NCBI RefSeq assembly: GCF_009466385.1
Contig: NZ_WIAQ01000003.1
Span: 132,341-189,423 of the forward strand
Length of the DNA: 57,083 nucleotides
Reading direction: 5' to 3'
DNA from: Peribacillus tepidiphilus
Lineage (GTDB): Bacteria; Bacillota; Bacilli; Bacillales; DSM-1321
The notes below the pieces were generated by a model that saw only the letters and a list, made by a program, of their open reading frames with translations, ran no database searches and was not told where the DNA came from. Positions 1-8,798 of the stretch are shown here, one piece after another. The number at the start of each line of letters is the position of its first letter. Positions within the stretch are counted from its first letter, which is position 1. The position numbers and the translations under genes are program-made.

Positions 1-1
1 A

Positions 2-207
2 AATCGAGAAGTTTTGGATGTTCTGCCAGACCGACGTGTAAAAACGATTGAAACCTATTTAAAACAATGTGATACAGGGAATGTCCAGATCGTGGTGATG
101 GATTTATCCAAGTCATTTAAGAAAGCTGTTCAAAGACAATTAGGGAATCCTCTTATTATTGCAGATCGATTTCACTTTATGAGACAAGCTTATTGGGCAT
201 TTGACAA
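2..207 (+). pseudogene. ISL3-family transposase fragment (both ends missing)
   Basis: The frame enters from the window edge and reads NREVLDVLPDRR, then VVMDLSKSFKKAV and IIADRFHFMRQAYWAFDN. This is the central DDE part of ISL3-type transposases, with a DxLPDR segment, a VxxDLS catalytic stretch and an IxADxFHxxR segment. Similarity stops near base 207. The frame then runs on to 373 only as the antisense of another ORF, so the C-terminal half of the transposase is gone. The left part lies outside the window. The fragment abuts the 3' end of the small membrane ORF on the other strand, suggesting that an insertion or deletion remodelled this edge. The family call is from recognition; the exact right boundary is uncertain by 10-20 bases. 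Confidence 0.8.
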
Positions 208-222
208 TCTACATACGGTAAC

Positions 223-426
223 CTATAAAATAAAAGGCAAGATAATTAAAATAAAACCGACAATTATTAAAATAGTGCCAAAAATACGAGCTATTAAATT
301 CTCATCACCGGTCAGTCCGTTCCATAGAACAAGATTAATTAGAAAAGTTGCTTTTTTCTTAGTAATAAGATAACCAATAAATACGATGAAAATCCCAAGT
401 GATACGGTGAATATTGTTGGTAAAAT
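223..426 (-). CDS. small two-helix membrane protein with a non-canonical (AUU) start
   Basis: On the minus strand an open frame runs from the TAA at 441-439 to a TAG at 225-223 with no internal stop. From the ATT at 426 it encodes about 67 residues: a hydrophobic helix (LPTIFTVSLGIFIVFIGYL), a short basic turn (ITKKKATF), then a second helix (GTILIIVGFILIILPFIL). No ATG, GTG or TTG lies at the expected place. A strong AAGGGGGG sits six bases before the ATT, and the same arrangement precedes the ATG of the upstream thioredoxin-like gene. So ATT is either a genuine AUU start or a mutated ATG. The gene follows the oxidoreductase by 26 bases and probably shares its mRNA. Two helices with a basic loop would suit an immunity or accessory protein, but no function can be assigned. 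It may have lost its C-terminus at the transposase junction. Confidence 0.5.
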   Translation of the reverse strand: MLPTIFTVSLGIFIVFIGYLITKKKATFLINLVLWNGLTGDENLIARIFGTILIIVGFILIILPFIL

Positions 427-452
427 TTTTATCCCCCCTTACTGTCTTTAAT

Positions 453-839
453 TTATTTTATCTCACAAGAATCACCTTCGCAATTATTTACAGGAACTAT
501 TCTTCGAGTCTTGGCTATATGGTTATAAAGCTTTTGACCTACACCGAAAATACTAGATAATTTAATAAGAGGCCATAAAGGAACCAGTAACGGTAGTCTA
601 ATTACTATTGCTGCTATAGCATCAATACCAGAAACAATTCGATTATTTTTAATGTACATACAATGCATACTTTTTTCTAATTCTTTAAATGGAATATTGA
701 TATACTTTATATCTTCACTTCTTATACTCACTAACGTTACTTGATTAAGCCAGTTCAGTGTTTCAATATTATTCTTTACTTTATTACAGACTGGGCACCA
801 ACTATCATAGAATACAATAATATTTCCTTTCCCCTTCAT
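453..839 (-). CDS. DCC1-like (DUF393) thiol-disulfide oxidoreductase
   Basis: This is a 128-residue protein with the family hallmark at its N-terminus: a beta strand (IIVFYDSWC) leading into CPVC, the redox CxxC of the thioredoxin-like DCC fold. A hydrophobic stretch (about 80-95) and a C-terminal tail with two more cysteines (NNCEGDSCEIK) follow. Known family members are small redox proteins often found beside or fused to HTTM membrane proteins such as SdpB. The start has a clear AAGGGGG Shine-Dalgarno. The gene is divergent from the SdpA-like gene at 997 and lies upstream of the two-helix membrane ORF. Its context suggests a role in oxidising or maturing a secreted peptide, but no peptide gene or SdpB is visible in the window. 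Confidence 0.82.
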   Translation of the reverse strand: MKGKGNIIVFYDSWCPVCNKVKNNIETLNWLNQVTLVSIRSEDIKYINIPFKELEKSMHCMYIKNNRIVSGIDAIAAIVIRLPLLVPLWPLIKLSSIFGVGQKLYNHIAKTRRIVPVNNCEGDSCEIK

Positions 840-996
840 TTTTTATCCCCCTTATTTAAAAATTGTGTTTCTGTTTTAGGACTTTTTATCTATTTTCCAT
901 TCTTTATCATTTTTTATTTGAAATATCTGAAAATTTATTTAACGATGTTAATTGTAAAGTTTAATTACACATTTTTCAACAAAAGGATACTTTTGG

Positions 997-1563
997 ATGA
1001 AGGGGCATGATTCTATGGATTCTGTTAAACATGAACTAAAGAATAGGCTGGGATTAATTTTCATATTTGTTTTTACTGTATGGATGCTTTTACTCTTTTA
1101 TAGCATTATTGTAGCTTTACCTAATAATCCATTATCTTTAGATCTTGCTAACAAAAAAATTTTTAGACAAGTAATTCCACAAGGATGGGGATTTTATAGT
1201 AAAAGCCCCCGTGAAGAAACATTGAATGTATATAGCATATCTAATGAAAGTGATGTAGTTGTTTGGCTAAATAACAGAATAAAGAATGTCTTTGGAATTT
1301 ATCGATATGGAAGAAGTCAAGGAATTGAACTTGGACTTATAGTTTACAATCTTCCTAAATCTACAGAATGGAAGGAATGTGATGGAAAGGGGAAAAGTTG
1401 TATCAAAGATTCTGATCCAACGGTTTCTGTTGGCAATACAACCCCTTCACCAACTATTTGTGGAGATATCCTAATAGCTAGGGAAGTTCCTATCCCTTGG
1501 GCTTACTCCAAGTATACAGATAAATCCAAATCCGAATCGTTTTGCAAAGTTAGATACAAATAA
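997..1563 (+). CDS. SdpA family antimicrobial peptide maturation protein
   Basis: This 188-residue protein (182 if the in-frame ATG at 1015 is used; both starts have purine-rich upstream sequence) has one N-terminal membrane helix (LGLIFIFVFTVWMLLLFYS). It carries the SdpA signature VIPQGWGFYSKSPREE, followed by a RSQGIELGL segment and the late motif PTICGDILIAREVPIPWAYS. In B. subtilis, SdpA works with SdpB to convert pro-SdpC into the cannibalism toxin SDP. No SdpB, SdpC or SdpI is recognisable here, so the gene is an orphan, or part of a divergent system with the DCC protein and small membrane ORF opposite. It ends in a bidirectional terminator shared with rpsD. Base composition is more AT-rich than its neighbours, consistent with acquisition. 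Confidence 0.82.
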   Translation: MKGHDSMDSVKHELKNRLGLIFIFVFTVWMLLLFYSIIVALPNNPLSLDLANKKIFRQVIPQGWGFYSKSPREETLNVYSISNESDVVVWLNNRIKNVFGIYRYGRSQGIELGLIVYNLPKSTEWKECDGKGKSCIKDSDPTVSVGNTTPSPTICGDILIAREVPIPWAYSKYTDKSKSESFCKVRYK

Positions 1564-1608
1564 AAAACCCCTCGGAACGTTGATATAACAACATTTCAAG
1601 GGGTTTTT
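1562..1608. terminator. bidirectional terminator between sdpA-like gene and rpsD
   Basis: AAAAACCCCT (1563-1572) pairs with AGGGGTTTTT (1599-1608). The interior also pairs, with one wobble and two mismatches, around a small loop. Both strands end in a T-run, so it can serve both convergent genes. Confidence 0.85.
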
Positions 1609-1634
1609 GTGCATTACTATGCAATCTGAGAAGA

Positions 1635-2423
<789 letters not shown>

Positions 2424-2428
2424 GAACA

Positions 2429-2456
2429 GTATATAATGCAGGAAAAAGAATGTCAA
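2429..2456 (-). promoter_or_regulatory. SigA promoter of rpsD
   Basis: On the minus strand, a perfect TTGACA (2456-2451) and TATACT (2434-2429) are separated by 17 bases. This is the best vegetative promoter in the window, as expected for a ribosomal protein gene. Confidence 0.85.
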
Positions 2457-2616
2457 GAAAGAATTAGAATAATGAGCTGGCTGATCTTAAAATGATACGA
2501 AAAAGTCATAATTGAGTAACAAAAAAATGTAAATGGAGTTTATAATTAATTTGATAGGCTGAAATTTTTTGACTGCAATAAAACTGTTAGGGAACTTATT
2601 AGTAGGGATGATGGAA

Positions 2617-4491
2617 ATGGAATTGTACAAAACAGATCGAATTGTTGCATTGAAAAGTGCATTTTATGAATTAATGGATTTTAATACTTCACTATTTGAA
2701 TATGATACCTTTATTGCAAAGGTACTTGAAAGCCTAAAGCAGTTTTTGAATGCTTCCGAAGTTTCATTATATAAATGTAATGAATGGAAAGGCCAATTGT
2801 TTCTGGAGTACTCTACTAATCCTGTAAAAAAAGGAAAAGATCAGCCTTTAAACATTGCATGTGAAGAAATTGAAAAGGCTATTTCAGAAAAGGAATATTT
2901 TTATTGCAATTTTCCGATTGTGGATTTTGAAGAATATGAACTTGTACTGCCTATAAATGGAGAAGGCTTGCCTTTTGGTTTACTTGCTTTTAAGGAAAGT
3001 GTTGAAAAGTTCCCTAGCTATGATGTCACTTTTTTTGCTGTTCTGACAAAAGAATGTACCAATTTACTGAAAACAGCAGCCAATATCGCCAAAATTGTAG
3101 CTGAAGAGAAAAGATACAAACAGCTTTTTCGGGTCACTGAAAAATTTCACTCGTCAATGAACATGGATGCTGTACTTGGTGAAATCATCTATACGCTTCA
3201 AGAAGTCTATCCATCTTTTACCTATTTCTTGCTGTTATCCCATGATAATAATAATCATGAAAACCTTCCTATTAAGGATTTAGAGTACGATAGTGAAAAT
3301 ATTGCTGCCATGCAGGCTTATGTTACAGGTACCGTTCAAATCGAGGATTCCATACAAGAGAGAAAATCAGTCCTATATGCCCCGTTAAAAGGAAAACAAG
3401 GGGTATATGGCGTTCTTCAGGTAATATCATCTGATACATTGGTGTTTCCTAAAAATGAAGTGGAGTTTATCACATTGCTTGCCAATACAGCAGGAAGTGC
3501 GTTAGAAAATGCACAGCTTTACCAACAATCGAAACGATTGGTTGCAGATCTGCAATTAATTAATGAAACTTCACATTGTCTAAATTCAAATTTACGGCTT
3601 ACAGAAACCATCAATTATATGAGAGGGCAAATTTCCAAATCATTCAATGCTAAAGAAGTCGGTTTCATCATGATCAGTTCCCAAAATGAAACAAAACCTC
3701 TTCAGGGGAGTTCAGACTTTTTTAAATCGAACGAGGCTACTCGCTATATTCAATATATTTTTGACAAAATCAATAAAGATAAGGAATCTATTTTCATTGG
3801 TGATCTGAAATTTTCTGATGAAAAAGAAGAGGCGAAATATAAATCTATTATGGCCGTGCCAATGGTTCAGAGTGAAGAGCTAAAGGGCTTTGCAATTGTA
3901 CTGCACGAACAGCCTTATTATTTCTCTTTTGAGATGTTCAAGCTTCTTCAATCATTGATTCATCATTCTACTTTGGCATTCACGAATTCGATCCTCCGTG
4001 AAGAATTGGAAAATATGGTGGTGACAGACCATCTTACAAAATTGTTTTCCCGTAATTATCTTGATGAGAAGCTTAAAGAATCCATGAAGGTGGATAAGGA
4101 AGGGGCCTTTATCCTGATGGACATCGATCATTTCAAGAAGGTGAATGACACATTCGGACACCAGGTAGGGGATGATGTACTTGTTCAGGTGGCAGGCTTG
4201 ATAAAAAGCAGTATCCGTAATAGCGATATCGGGGCAAGATGGGGAGGAGAAGAGCTGGCCATCTACCTGCCAAGAGTTAACCTATCAATTGGAAAAACAA
4301 TCGCTGAGCGTATTCGGAGAAAAGTAGAAGAAAATACCGATCCAAATATAACAGTATCCTGTGGTGTATCATATTGGAATACTGGGTTAAAAGATACGAC
4401 TATTACACTATTTAAAAGAGCAGATGATGCATTATACATTGCAAAGAATAGTGGCAGGAACAGGGTGGTTGTCCAGAATCAAACCCTGTGA
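2617..4491 (+). CDS. ytrP: GAF-GGDEF diguanylate cyclase, YtrP-like
   Basis: This cytoplasmic protein of about 624 residues has GAF-like sensor regions in roughly the first 450 residues and a C-terminal GGDEF domain. The cyclase domain shows FILMDIDHFKKVNDTFGH and then RNSDIGARWGGEEL. The active-site loop is GGEEL, a functional variant, and an RxxD inhibitory-site motif lies five residues before it. It should therefore make c-di-GMP from GTP. The frame opens at a TTG (2569), but the ATG at 2617 has a better-placed GTAGGG; ATGs at 2608 and 2611 are alternatives. A TATAAT box lies at 2541. The gene sits between rpsD and ytsP as in B. subtilis. As I recall, the B. subtilis YtrP cyclase domain is degenerate, whereas this one looks intact. 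Confidence 0.85.
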   Translation: MELYKTDRIVALKSAFYELMDFNTSLFEYDTFIAKVLESLKQFLNASEVSLYKCNEWKGQLFLEYSTNPVKKGKDQPLNIACEEIEKAISEKEYFYCNFPIVDFEEYELVLPINGEGLPFGLLAFKESVEKFPSYDVTFFAVLTKECTNLLKTAANIAKIVAEEKRYKQLFRVTEKFHSSMNMDAVLGEIIYTLQEVYPSFTYFLLLSHDNNNHENLPIKDLEYDSENIAAMQAYVTGTVQIEDSIQERKSVLYAPLKGKQGVYGVLQVISSDTLVFPKNEVEFITLLANTAGSALENAQLYQQSKRLVADLQLINETSHCLNSNLRLTETINYMRGQISKSFNAKEVGFIMISSQNETKPLQGSSDFFKSNEATRYIQYIFDKINKDKESIFIGDLKFSDEKEEAKYKSIMAVPMVQSEELKGFAIVLHEQPYYFSFEMFKLLQSLIHHSTLAFTNSILREELENMVVTDHLTKLFSRNYLDEKLKESMKVDKEGAFILMDIDHFKKVNDTFGHQVGDDVLVQVAGLIKSSIRNSDIGARWGGEELAIYLPRVNLSIGKTIAERIRRKVEENTDPNITVSCGVSYWNTGLKDTTITLFKRADDALYIAKNSGRNRVVVQNQTL

Positions 4492-4502
4492 AGATTAAGA
4501 AA

Positions 4503-4557
4503 AGGCAGCCTAACAAAAGATCGTTGAGTAATGAGCTTTTGTTAGGCTGCTTTTTTT
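4503..4557. terminator. terminator between ytrP and msrC
   Basis: A long inverted repeat, AGGCAGCCTAACAAAAG and CTTTTGTTAGGCTGC, has a loop of about 17 bases followed by seven Ts. It serves the convergent genes on both sides, with weaker A-rich flanking on the other strand. Confidence 0.85.
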
Positions 4558-4596
4558 GTAAATGAGACTTAGGAATAAGCTTTACAGAACATTCAA

Positions 4597-5079
4597 TTAA
4601 ATATATTGCAGCAGAACGTCTACAAATTTTTGCAGGTGTTCTTGGTCTATAGAATCAAATCGGCTCTTAATTGGGCTATCAATATCAAGAACACCGAGCA
4701 AACGACCTTCTTTCACGAGTGGAATTACAATTTCTGATTGAGAGGCTGCATCGCAGGCTATATGACCAGGAAATTGATGAACGTCATCCACTGTAATCGT
4801 TTTTCTTTCAAGTGCTGCTGTACCACAGACCCCTTTACCGAGTGGAATACGTACACATGCAGGAAGACCTTGGAAAGGACCTAATACGAGCTCTTGATCA
4901 TCATATAGATAAAATCCGACCCAGTTAACCTCTGTCAAAAACTGATTTAACAAAGCGCAAGCATTACTTAAATTAGCAATGACATTTTTTTCTCCTTCTA
5001 ACAAAGCTTTAAGCTGTTTTAGCAGCAGGGCATAGTTTTCTTCTCTCGTCCCTGAATATGATTCGACGTGAAACATCAT
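4597..5079 (-). CDS. ytsP: free methionine-(R)-sulfoxide reductase (GAF type), YtsP
   Basis: This is a single GAF domain of 160 residues. The three cysteines characteristic of free-Met-R-sulfoxide reductases are present: Cys75 (LPACVRIP), Cys85 (GKGVCGTAA) and Cys109 (GHIACDAAS). The QSEIVIPL and LDIDSP segments that shape the pocket are also there. The enzyme reduces free methionine-R-sulfoxide in the cytosol with thioredoxin, via a disulfide cascade. The start has GGGGG before two tandem ATGs. It is convergent with ytrP. The 270 bases upstream, up to refZ, contain no gene or clear promoter that I can support. Confidence 0.9.
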   Translation of the reverse strand: MMFHVESYSGTREENYALLLKQLKALLEGEKNVIANLSNACALLNQFLTEVNWVGFYLYDDQELVLGPFQGLPACVRIPLGKGVCGTAALERKTITVDDVHQFPGHIACDAASQSEIVIPLVKEGRLLGVLDIDSPIKSRFDSIDQEHLQKFVDVLLQYI

Positions 5080-5351
5080 AATCCCCCTAATTTATTCATT
5101 GTGTTTTTGTTACATGAAAGTTGAAGAATGTAAGTAAATGTCGAGAAAAAGTTAAAGGAAAGAAAGCATGATATAAAGAATAGTACAAAAAAACAATGTA
5201 TTTTTCTACTTTCCAATCTATTCAAACTGATTACCTTTTGAAAGACGGTAATACAAGACTGGTAAAAAAAAAACAATGAGAATCCTTAAATCGTGATCAA
5301 GCTTTTTTTAGTATGAGAAAATTTTGTAGCTAGTCGAAAGCGAGTAATGTT

Positions 5352-5987
5352 ATGAAACCATTAAACAATACAAAAAAAGTGATTATTGAGTCGGCTCTTT
5401 ATCTATTTCATTTAAGAGGCTTCCACGGAACCTCTATAAGGGATATCGCAAATAAGGCAAATATAAATCCTGCTAACATTTCTTATTACTTCAAAAGCAA
5501 ACAAGGGTTACTAGAATATTGTTTTATTACCTATTTAGAAGAATATACGCATTTGATAGAAAAAGAAGTGAAGCAGCTTGACGATATCGGACCTAAGCAA
5601 TGCTTATTAAGAATCATAAAGAAGATTTTATATTTTAACAGTGAGAATTTTTTGGCTGCCCGCTTTATTTTAAGGGAAATGGCTTTAGATTCTAATTTAA
5701 ATAGAGAAGTGCTTTCCACTTATTTAGCCAAAGAAAAGTATTTGTTTGAGCTTGTCATAAAAAAAGGGATCCAGGCAAAAAATTTTAAGAAGGTATCAAT
5801 CTCATCTTTTATCCTACAGTTAAAAGGGTTGATTACTTCACCTGTATTCAATGCTCATTACTCAATAGAAGTACTTCACTCTTTTCCTCAGGAAAAATAC
5901 TTTCTCGAGCAATATAATGACCAAATGGCTCGTTTTATCTCTTCCTATTTGTGGGAAGAAACGCATTCCTCTAGAATAATGAATTAG
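5352..5987 (+). CDS. refZ: TetR-family cell-division regulator RefZ
   Basis: The 211-residue protein has an N-terminal TetR helix-turn-helix (GFHGTSIRDIANKANINPA, then ISYYFKSKQGLLEYC) and an all-helical C-terminal dimerisation domain. In B. subtilis RefZ (YttP) is made at the onset of sporulation, binds motifs near the chromosome origin and helps remodel FtsZ for polar septation. Identity rests on the domain plus its place beside hisJ and ezrA, another FtsZ regulator. The Shine-Dalgarno is weak (AAAGCGAG). No operator could be assigned. Confidence 0.82.
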   Translation: MKPLNNTKKVIIESALYLFHLRGFHGTSIRDIANKANINPANISYYFKSKQGLLEYCFITYLEEYTHLIEKEVKQLDDIGPKQCLLRIIKKILYFNSENFLAARFILREMALDSNLNREVLSTYLAKEKYLFELVIKKGIQAKNFKKVSISSFILQLKGLITSPVFNAHYSIEVLHSFPQEKYFLEQYNDQMARFISSYLWEETHSSRIMN

Positions 5988-5994
5988 GATGAGC

Positions 5995-6843
5995 TTATTC
6001 TTTATTTTTTGTAAATGAATGCTTTATTAGGGAAGATGGTGCCGAAAGAGCAACTGGCAGCAATTGATGGAAACCTTGGCCTAAATCCTTTGCTTGGTGA
6101 GCGTCTGATCCAAAAACTAATGGTATACCGATTTTTTGGGCATAGGTAACGAATCGATGAGAAGGATACGGTTCTAAGCAGAATTCCTTCATCACGCCGG
6201 CACCATTGTAATCAAGAGCCAGTCCTTTTTGTTTCATTATATCTAGTAATGCAAATACTCTCTCATCCAAAAGGAGGCTAGGAGGGTATTTTTTTTGAAA
6301 TTTTTGTACAAGAGTTAAATGGCCAATTCTTTTCGGCTTGTATTCACCTAAATCACTATTGATCGCCTTTTCAACAGTGTTGTAATAGCATTTATATACC
6401 TCGTCAACAGACCCTAGCTTAGCGGTTAGTTCGCCAAATAATTCGTGACTGTAATCTAGACAAATCCAATCATTTCCTGCTTTTAGAAAATGAACTGAAA
6501 GAAGGCTGTCATCCAGGAAGGGGCCATATTTAGTAAGAAAAGTCTTAATTTCCTCTTCAAACCCTTCAATAAAATCAATTTCGAGTCCAACATTAATTTT
6601 TATTTTGCTCTTATACCTCTCTTTTACAATCTGGATGTCCTCGAAATAAGGTAGAAGGTCATCAATGTGCATTGCGCTGTCTGTTGTAGGGGTCGTATCA
6701 ATGAAACCTTCAGGGAGGGGTGCATGCTCAGTGAATGAAATTTCTTTCAAACCAAGTTGTAATGCACGTTCTATATATTGTACAAAAGAATCAGATGAAC
6801 CGTGAGGACAATATGGAGTATGAACATGGCCGTCGTACTTCAT
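5995..6843 (-). CDS. hisJ: histidinol-phosphatase, PHP family
   Basis: The 282-residue PHP-domain protein opens MKYDGHVHTPYCPHG, giving the metal-binding HxH and following histidine, and ends with a FGSDAH metal motif. It removes phosphate from histidinol phosphate in histidine synthesis. The longer frame begins at 6861, but the ATG at 6843 is preceded by GAAAGAAGG at good spacing and matches the family N-terminus. It lies convergent with refZ, with only seven bases between stop codons, and no terminator could be found in that gap. Confidence 0.93.
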   Translation of the reverse strand: MKYDGHVHTPYCPHGSSDSFVQYIERALQLGLKEISFTEHAPLPEGFIDTTPTTDSAMHIDDLLPYFEDIQIVKERYKSKIKINVGLEIDFIEGFEEEIKTFLTKYGPFLDDSLLSVHFLKAGNDWICLDYSHELFGELTAKLGSVDEVYKCYYNTVEKAINSDLGEYKPKRIGHLTLVQKFQKKYPPSLLLDERVFALLDIMKQKGLALDYNGAGVMKEFCLEPYPSHRFVTYAQKIGIPLVFGSDAHQAKDLGQGFHQLLPVALSAPSSLIKHSFTKNKE

Positions 6844-7054
6844 AGCGTACCTTCTTTCCATTTGTATTTAGTGAATTAAAGAGCATCAGTCCACTTTATT
6901 AAAATAATTTCTTACATAAAAATTCAAATTGATAGTCAAAAAAGATGGTATACATGGTATTATAAAAGCATTATACATAATAACTTTTATTTTATCACGG
7001 AAGTGTTTAATGAAATAGATGGATGTAATTGCATATGTTGAACGGGGGCTTATT

Positions 7055-8752
7055 ATGGATTACATATTAGGAGCTATTGTCGTTGTATTAATAGGAATCG
7101 TATTAGGATTTTTCTTTCGCAAAAAACATTATGGTGCAGTAGACCAATTAGAAGCTTGGAAAATTGACATAATGAATCGACCGATTTTGGAAGAATTGTC
7201 AAAAATCAAGCAGTTAAACATGACCGGTGAAACGGAAGAAATGTTTGAGAGATGGCGGAAAGAATGGGACGCGATTATTACAGTACATATTCCAGATGTT
7301 GAAGAGCTATTGTTTGATGCTGAAGAGTATATTGATAAACTCCGCTTTAATAAATCAAAAGAAGTGCAAAGAAAAATAGAATGGAAGCTCAAAGAAATAG
7401 AAGGAAGTATTGAGAAGATTTTAGAAGAACTCAATCAGCTAGTAGGAAGTGAAGAAAAAAATCGATTGGAAATTGAAGAGTTAAAGGAAGCATACAGAAC
7501 ATCTAAAAAAACCCTTCTAGCTCACCGACATACATTTGGTCCTGCAGCAACGAGATTGGAAGTACTTTTGGAACAAGTTGTGGATGTATTTGAAGAGTTT
7601 GAAAAGGCTACCGAAAACGGGAACTATTTGAAGGCAAGAGAGCATGTTTTAAAAATTAAGTCTTTGCTCCAGGATTTATCAAAAAAAATGGAACTTATTC
7701 CAAATTTCCTGGTAGAAATCCAATCATCCTTACCGACTCAAATTGAGGAATTGAAGGATGGTTATAAAGAAATGGAAGAAAAAGGATATATTTTGGAGCA
7801 TATTCAGTTTGAGAAAAATATTCAGGCTATTGAAAAAACGTTAGAAGCGTTTAGGGAATATATTTTTAAAGCGGAGATAAAAGAAATAGAAGATGGGATG
7901 CAGGAGCTAAGAGAAAGTATTAACGTCCTTTACGATTTATTGGAAAAAGAAGCGGTTGCAAAGCAGTTTGTAAATCTTCATTCAGAGCGCATCCAAGATG
8001 AACTAGCCAATGTACAATATGAGAATGATCAATTAAAAACAGAAATTTCCTTTGTCCAGCAAACCTATCATATTTCAGAGAGTGAGCTTGAAGCACACCG
8101 TCAAACGGAAAAACAGCTATCCCTGATTATGAAAAGGTATGAGCTTTTCAAGACAAAACTCGAGCAAAATCAAACAGCCTTTTCGGTGCTTGCTGATGAT
8201 ATGAGAGAGATTGAAAAAATAATGAGTGAGCTGAGACAAGAGCAACAAGCATTTACATCAAAGCTAAAAGCTCTTCGAAAAGACGAAATGGAAGCAAGGG
8301 AAACGGTCCAAGAGCTAAAAAGAAAACTTTCCTTATCAAATCGAATGATTGCGAAAAGCAATCTTCCAGGATTACCAATTCAATACAAGGAATATTTAGG
8401 AGAAGTAAAGGAAAGCTTAGATGATGTTCAGCAAAAGCTAGATGAAAAGCCGCTTGATATGGCATCTGTGCAGATATTTTTGGAAAAAGCCGTTACTACA
8501 GTCGATAAGTTTTATGAGATGACAAAAGAAATGATTGAACAAATGTATATGGCTGAAAAAATGATTCAATATGGAAATCGTTATCGTAGTAGATATCCCC
8601 GTGTGGCAGATCAGTTATGCTCTGCTGAACAGAAGTTTATGAATTTTGAATACGAAAGTGCAGTAGAGGAAGCAGCTGCAGTATTAGAAGAGATTGAGCC
8701 GGGCTGCTTAAAGAAGCTCGAATTCGAACTTGATCTAGAAGAAGTCAAATAA
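7055..8752 (+). CDS. ezrA: septation ring formation regulator EzrA
   Basis: The 565-residue protein has one N-terminal membrane helix (YILGAIVVVLIGIVLGFFF) followed by an almost wholly alpha-helical, heptad-rich cytoplasmic region. This is the spectrin-like EzrA architecture and length. EzrA restrains FtsZ polymerisation at the membrane and links division to wall synthesis. I chose the ATG at 7055, after CGGGGGC, over the frame opening at 7019. It ends at a strong bidirectional terminator shared with brnQ. Confidence 0.95.
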   Translation: MDYILGAIVVVLIGIVLGFFFRKKHYGAVDQLEAWKIDIMNRPILEELSKIKQLNMTGETEEMFERWRKEWDAIITVHIPDVEELLFDAEEYIDKLRFNKSKEVQRKIEWKLKEIEGSIEKILEELNQLVGSEEKNRLEIEELKEAYRTSKKTLLAHRHTFGPAATRLEVLLEQVVDVFEEFEKATENGNYLKAREHVLKIKSLLQDLSKKMELIPNFLVEIQSSLPTQIEELKDGYKEMEEKGYILEHIQFEKNIQAIEKTLEAFREYIFKAEIKEIEDGMQELRESINVLYDLLEKEAVAKQFVNLHSERIQDELANVQYENDQLKTEISFVQQTYHISESELEAHRQTEKQLSLIMKRYELFKTKLEQNQTAFSVLADDMREIEKIMSELRQEQQAFTSKLKALRKDEMEARETVQELKRKLSLSNRMIAKSNLPGLPIQYKEYLGEVKESLDDVQQKLDEKPLDMASVQIFLEKAVTTVDKFYEMTKEMIEQMYMAEKMIQYGNRYRSRYPRVADQLCSAEQKFMNFEYESAVEEAAAVLEEIEPGCLKKLEFELDLEEVK

Positions 8753-8755
8753 ATA

Positions 8756-8798
8756 AGAGGGTGTCCCCAAAACCACCGTTTGGGGGCATCCTCTTTTT
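8756..8798. terminator. bidirectional terminator, ezrA/brnQ
   Basis: AGAGGGTGTCCCCAAA pairs with TTTGGGGGCATCCTCT around a CCACCG-type loop, with five Ts on the plus strand. The last bases overlap the brnQ stop region. Confidence 0.88.

Noticed and set aside
741-1010. 89-codon plus-strand ORF before the SdpA-like gene
   Set aside because: It overlaps the DCC gene on the other strand, has no Shine-Dalgarno and shows random AT-rich composition; the SdpA frame starts inside its end.
5076-5276. 66-codon hydrophobic minus-strand ORF upstream of the methionine sulfoxide reductase gene
   Set aside because: No Shine-Dalgarno before the ATG, Phe/Ser-rich AT-driven composition, and it runs into the next gene's start.
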